DNA of 43,496 nucleotides, taken from the NCBI GenBank assembly GCA_025058225.1, contig JANXEE010000007.1:1-43496 (forward strand), in the 5' to 3' direction. Made by a program: the position numbers and the translations under genes. The notes under the pieces were generated by a model. It was given only the letters and a program-made list of their open reading frames with translations, ran no database searches and was not told the origin of the DNA. The DNA is from Candidatus Calditenuaceae archaeon. Its GTDB lineage: Archaea > Thermoproteota > Nitrososphaeria_A > Caldarchaeales > Calditenuaceae. This document shows positions 40,143 to 43,496 of the stretch, in pieces. Within the stretch, counting starts at the first letter, position 1. The number at the start of each line of letters is the position of its first letter.

Positions 40143-41645
40143 TTACTTCAGATTCTGTCTCCAAGTGGAGCGCGCCTCTAAGGCCAGAAGGACTGCCATC
40201 AAAACCGCAGCGGCCGTCACCGTAAAAAGCAAGAGGCCCCCGTCGATCTCAATGAGCTCCGTGTTGAGGTCATCTGTTCGGGAGGGCGTCTCCTCCAAGG
40301 TAGTCCCCGAGCGGGTCGCAGGGTTGCTCGATTGGGTCCGTATTTTGCTGCCTGTGAGTCCGACCTTCGAGAGCGTCTCGATGGCCTCCTCATTCAGGTA
40401 CTTGGAAAGGTGCGCTATGACCTGTTCACTGGAGGACAGTCCCCCTTCAAGGCTCTTCAGGTCGCTGATCGCCTTCAACATGCCTGGTCTGTCGAGCTTG
40501 AACAGCTCATCGATCACTGTGTACGCCGCTGCGTACCATGCCCTGTCCCTCATCTCTCCAGACCTCCACTCTCTTAAATCGATTTGATCCGAGTGGGTCG
40601 CTGTCCTGCGCAACTCCTCCTCGAGGACCTCTGCAGCCCTCAGACCCAAGCGCTTTCCCAACTCCACCGATAGGTAAACCGCAAGTCCCTCGTGGAACCA
40701 CGTAGCACCCGCTCCCACCCCGACCGCGAAAAGGTAGTGATGCACCAGCTCGTGAAGCGCAGTTACCTCCAGCGATCCTTGAATCCTCCTGAGGAGTATG
40801 AGGTTAAGCTTTATCGAACCGACCTCGCCGACCGGTACGGGCGCGTATCCCTCTGGACCTGACCTGTGGTCGCGGGGCAAGAAGAAATCCACGACCAAGG
40901 CGGAGACTTCCACACCGAACAGCTCCTTGAGAGTTCCGGTGACGTTCGTGAAGGTATCGATGATCGTTCTGGCGTCATTGCTGTACCGTTGCTGAGCCCT
41001 CACCGTAAACCCTTTCGAGGTAAAGAGCTCGATCGGCTCTTCGATCGCCCGGAAGTTCACCACGACCCTGTTGATGAACGATGGCAGCTCGTGCCGGAAC
41101 TCGAACGACTCGTTTGAGGCTCTTAGTCGGGTAGCGGGTGGGTCAACCGAGATAACCCTCAGCGCTACGTCGGTCAGAGAGATCTCCAGCTTACCCCTCA
41201 CGGGAGGGCCGTAGACGATTAACGGGGTTATGAGAAGCCCCCGATCCCCCATCAAGAGACAAGCGTGCTTGAAACTGTAGGACACTTTCAGTTCGCCCTT
41301 TAACGGCCTGAGATCGAAGGTGACGTTGCTGTAGACCAATCTCCCCTCAAAGTCCTCCGGGAGGTCAGACGTCCTCGTGACCGCGTCAGGCACCACAGAC
41401 CACTTCACCGGTTCCTTCGGAAGCAAAAGCCAGAACTCGTTGATGCTCAAGTCCTTGAGCGCTTCGACGTTGACTGTGAACCTAACATCACCCACGCAGG
41501 ATCGATCGACCTCGATGAGCGCGGTTACGTAGACAGGGTCATCGACCGCGGAGACGGGACTGACAGCATAACACGTCACAAACAGAGCAAGTGATCCGAG
41601 TAGAACCGCTGACAACAGCTGATACATTCTCCTCAGCGGAAGCAC
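40143..41645 (-). CDS. membrane-anchored gluzincin-type metallopeptidase
   Basis: The 500-residue protein has an N-terminal signal peptide (LLSAVLLGSLALFVTCYAVS) and a beta-rich ectodomain. The zinc motif HELVH is at residues 298-302, with the third ligand Glu in FHEGLAVYLS near residue 319, the spacing of M1/M61-type gluzincins. A C-terminal transmembrane helix lies at about 468-490. It should act outside the cell while tethered to the membrane. The GTG at 41645 overlaps the stop of the pilin-like gene by 13 bases; the ATG at 41627 is an alternative start. It is the last gene of the leftward pilin operon. Confidence 0.8.
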   Translation of the reverse strand: MLPLRRMYQLLSAVLLGSLALFVTCYAVSPVSAVDDPVYVTALIEVDRSCVGDVRFTVNVEALKDLSINEFWLLLPKEPVKWSVVPDAVTRTSDLPEDFEGRLVYSNVTFDLRPLKGELKVSYSFKHACLLMGDRGLLITPLIVYGPPVRGKLEISLTDVALRVISVDPPATRLRASNESFEFRHELPSFINRVVVNFRAIEEPIELFTSKGFTVRAQQRYSNDARTIIDTFTNVTGTLKELFGVEVSALVVDFFLPRDHRSGPEGYAPVPVGEVGSIKLNLILLRRIQGSLEVTALHELVHHYLFAVGVGAGATWFHEGLAVYLSVELGKRLGLRAAEVLEEELRRTATHSDQIDLREWRSGEMRDRAWYAAAYTVIDELFKLDRPGMLKAISDLKSLEGGLSSSEQVIAHLSKYLNEEAIETLSKVGLTGSKIRTQSSNPATRSGTTLEETPSRTDDLNTELIEIDGGLLLFTVTAAAVLMAVLLALEARSTWRQNLK

Positions 41646-42106
41646 GAGCTCGGGCTTTCTGTGATGATGGCTCCTTCCCTCGTGATCGTTACAAGCTTAA
41701 CGGTCACCCTCCCTCCGGAGAACTCTGCCATTACGGTGACGGAATCACCCCCGGAGCCTGACTGGAAGTACTCGACGTTCGAGACCCTCGGGAGAGGCCG
41801 TTCATAGGTCAGGCCCATGGCCGCGACGCAAAGGGCCATGTCTCCGGTCCTAGGACTGATGCCTATCTCAGCCCTAAGGGGGAAACCTACCGATACCGAC
41901 TTCAGCTCCCTTCCGGACTCGGTGAGCTTGGCCTCTTCAACGGCACTCCATATGCCTGAGAGGACGTGTGAGGACGCGACTGAGAGGGCCGACCTCTTAG
42001 CGATGTAGTCGGTCGTGTTCAACTGCTGAAAGAATAGAACTGAAGTGGAGAAGGCCACCAACATTATGACGCCGATCGTGATTATGTAGGTGTAGGAGAC
42101 GGTCAT
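41633..42106 (-). CDS. pilin-like or archaellum-accessory-like single-pass protein
   Basis: The 157-residue protein has one N-terminal hydrophobic helix (YIITIGVIMLVAFSTSVLFF) followed by a beta-rich domain of about 120 residues. No classical class III signal site (K/R-G before the hydrophobic stretch) is seen. It looks like the accessory stators or minor subunits of archaeal type IV pili or archaella. One Cys near position 88 and one near the C-terminus could pair. The stop overlaps the gluzincin gene start, and the start lies 6 bases after the next pilin-like gene. Confidence 0.6.
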   Translation of the reverse strand: MTVSYTYIITIGVIMLVAFSTSVLFFQQLNTTDYIAKRSALSVASSHVLSGIWSAVEEAKLTESGRELKSVSVGFPLRAEIGISPRTGDMALCVAAMGLTYERPLPRVSNVEYFQSGSGGDSVTVMAEFSGGRVTVKLVTITREGAIITESPSSCFR

Positions 42107-42111
42107 TCAGC

Positions 42112-42915
42112 TCACCTCGCCCAGACAGTCACGGTAACGTAATCGACGAAAACTCTGAGGACTACCTTCTCATTGGTCGAGAAGGTAATTCGGGGAACCG
42201 GCTGGCCGTCAACTAAGACCCTGAGCGATCCGCCGTCGATCGACTCGGGGAGCTGGTAGAAGGTCCTCCGGGTCGAGTTTAGCCTGAAGGTCAGCATGTC
42301 GCCCGGTGGGACGACGTACCCGGTCTGAATCACTTGCCTCAACGCCTCAGCGTCAGATGCGTACGGTGAGACGAAGACTGTCCTAACTGTCACGGTCACG
42401 ACGACGTCGTTGTAGATTCTGTCCACGGAATACGAGACGTACGGCAGCGCCTTTGTGATCACCCTGACTTCCCTGTCGGTGTAGATCGCGTAGGTCACCA
42501 CGTCTACACCCTCGGTGGTGTAGTTCAGCTTGTTGTTCGCGATGTAATTGCCCAGAACATCGACCTCCCCGCGATCCAAGTAATAGATCCCCGGAATCCT
42601 CTGCTTCGGACCGGCATACTCGATGGTGCTGACTACAGCCGGGACGATGATGCTCCTCCCATTCCACTCGATCGCTACTGCGTGCACCTCCGCGAATGGT
42701 CTGATGATAACGGGATGGGCGAGGTTGGTCGCTCCCTCTCTCCTGAGGAGGAGGTCGTGAACCTGCTGTATGCCCGTACCCATTGCCGCCAACTGAGCCT
42801 GGCCGGAGGCCTCCCAAGGCCTCCAAAGCGCTACGACGGTGACAGCGAGGGCCGCGGTTATCGCGATGAGGGTTGCCGTTTGAACCGCGGTGCTGAGCCC
42901 TGCCATGGACCTCAA
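42112..42915 (-). CDS. pilin-like surface protein with class III-type N-terminus
   Basis: The 267-residue product begins MRSMAGLSTAVQTATLIAIT. A glycine before a long hydrophobic helix is the pattern processed by archaeal prepilin peptidase. A large beta-rich head (about 220 residues) with several Tyr- and Val-rich strands follows. It is probably assembled in, or anchored to, a pilus-like structure. The TTG at 42915 lies just after GGGGGTGAG; the ATG at 42906 is an alternative that shortens the leader. It is in one operon with the repeat protein upstream and the small pilin-like and peptidase genes downstream. Confidence 0.65.
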   Translation of the reverse strand: MRSMAGLSTAVQTATLIAITAALAVTVVALWRPWEASGQAQLAAMGTGIQQVHDLLLRREGATNLAHPVIIRPFAEVHAVAIEWNGRSIIVPAVVSTIEYAGPKQRIPGIYYLDRGEVDVLGNYIANNKLNYTTEGVDVVTYAIYTDREVRVITKALPYVSYSVDRIYNDVVVTVTVRTVFVSPYASDAEALRQVIQTGYVVPPGDMLTFRLNSTRRTFYQLPESIDGGSLRVLVDGQPVPRITFSTNEKVVLRVFVDYVTVTVWAR

Positions 42916-42919
42916 GTCC

Positions 42920-43496
42920 TCACCCCCTGGCGGTCTGCTCGATCGGTAACGGGGAGAACGGTGATATCAAGACCGGTCCGGTCATGGTGTCGGCGGGCAC
43001 GAGGATCCTCGGGACGGCCCTAGCAGATGGGTCGTTATAGGGCGTCTCAAGGACTCCGACCGAGTACTCGATCGGGAACGGGGAGAACGGCGAGAGCAAC
43101 GGGCCGCCCTCGATCGGGCAGGGGGAGAAGGGGGCGATCAGCGTCTCCCGCTCTATCGGGCACGGCGAGAAGGGCGCGATCACCGGGCCCTGTTCTATCG
43201 GGAACGGGCAGAACGGTGCCAGAAGCGGGTTGTTCTCGATCGGGAGTGGACAGAATGGTGCGATGAGAGTCCCGGTGAGGTCGCCGAGTCCCTTCACCTC
43301 AACGGTGCCGTCGGACTTCACGACGAAGAGCCTCGCGGTGGCCGATGCTCCAGGAACCACCGGCCTCTTCGGGTCGCCCAATATCACGACGTCAACGCTC
43401 CAACCCCTCAGCGCCGGGCCGATCTCATTGACCTTAACCGGGACGACGCTCGGCGGAGGAGCATCGAAGAGCTCCCTGATCTCCTCCAGAGGTCCA
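42920..43496 (-). CDS. 3' part of a protein with six PF-P-PIE repeats; 5' end outside window
   Basis: The frame is open to the right edge, so only the last 191 residues are visible; the GTG at 43387 is internal. Six copies of an 11-residue motif, hydrophobic pair-A/S-P-F-C/S-P-x-P-I-E, are present. Five are spaced exactly 14 residues apart (43067-43267) and one lies near the C-terminus (42938-42970). Four copies contain one Cys, at two alternative positions. A small segment with SATARLFVVKSDGTVEVKGL precedes them. No transmembrane anchor is visible at the end. No family is recognised. It lies 4 bases from the pilin-like gene and heads that operon as far as seen. Confidence 0.75.
   Translation of the reverse strand, partial: GPLEEIRELFDAPPPSVVPVKVNEIGPALRGWSVDVVILGDPKRPVVPGASATARLFVVKSDGTVEVKGLGDLTGTLIAPFCPLPIENNPLLAPFCPFPIEQGPVIAPFSPCPIERETLIAPFSPCPIEGGPLLSPFSPFPIEYSVGVLETPYNDPSARAVPRILVPADTMTGPVLISPFSPLPIEQTARG
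43067..43267 (-). repeat. coding tandem repeat, five units of 42 bases
   Basis: Each unit encodes 14 residues with the core A/S-P-F-C/S-P-x-P-I-E. The copies vary at the third codon position and at a few residues, so the repeat is kept by protein selection and is not a recent DNA duplication. Confidence 0.85.

Noticed and set aside
43030-43270. Regular 42-base repeats that could suggest a CRISPR array
   Set aside because: There are no unique spacers between identical repeats. The units vary, stay in frame and encode a conserved protein motif.

Overview
This window looks like thermophilic archaeal DNA, most likely from the Thermoproteota (TACK) side. The evidence is the gene content: Nop5 and fibrillarin, LSm with ribosomal protein L37e, GINS, HerA and NurA, family 5 uracil-DNA glycosylase, the wyosine enzyme Taw2 with Trm5, the LysW-pathway hydrolase LysK, and archaeal pilin-type signal peptides. 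Many genes also have a TATA-like box about 26-27 bases before the start codon, as expected for leaderless archaeal mRNAs. Most of the window is GC-rich and densely packed, with many stop-start overlaps. I found no complete tRNA or rRNA gene, no CRISPR array and no transposase. The genus cannot be fixed from the sequence alone.

Layout. 1-900: an AT-richer segment with the 3' end of a large unplaced protein (possibly helicase-like), followed by a gene-poor spacer holding a 21-base match to the 5' end of an archaeal tRNA. This may be an old insertion scar. 900-6000: an extremely acidic 38-residue microprotein, a stand-alone Lrp-type ligand-binding domain, an AbrB-PhoU regulator, then a leftward run of Taw2, a GT28 glycosyltransferase, AMMECR1, a Mut7-C nuclease and a CBS protein. 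6000-13300: NurA-HerA, LysK convergent with ArgH, LSm-L37e, and a membrane winged-helix regulator divergent from a SIMPL protein. 13300-20250: aconitase, HisH, YjbQ, a dolichol/phytol kinase-like protein, PdxS, GINS and an ITPase. 20290-22576: a DNA methyltransferase overlapping an unrecognised winged-helix protein. 22725-27381: a large surface protein, an ornithine cyclodeaminase-family enzyme and Trm5.

27443-31740 is a rightward RNA/nucleotide cluster (Nop5, fibrillarin, RNase HII, THEP1 NTPase, Trm1) divergent from Trm5 across a shared promoter region. 31730-35045 is carbon metabolism: a zinc alcohol dehydrogenase-family reductase, a thiolase and an isocitrate/methylisocitrate lyase-family enzyme. 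35181-36904 holds a second AbrB-PhoU protein and a uracil-DNA glycosylase.

36962-43496 is the most unusual part, a cell-surface island. It has a membrane-anchored metzincin-like protease on a coiled-coil stalk, a multi-pass protein with a SHOCT-like tail, a membrane-anchored gluzincin-type protease, two pilin-like proteins, and the 3' part of a protein with six copies of an 11-residue PF-P-PIE motif. The last four form one leftward operon. I know of no described system with this combination, so it is the best candidate here for something new.
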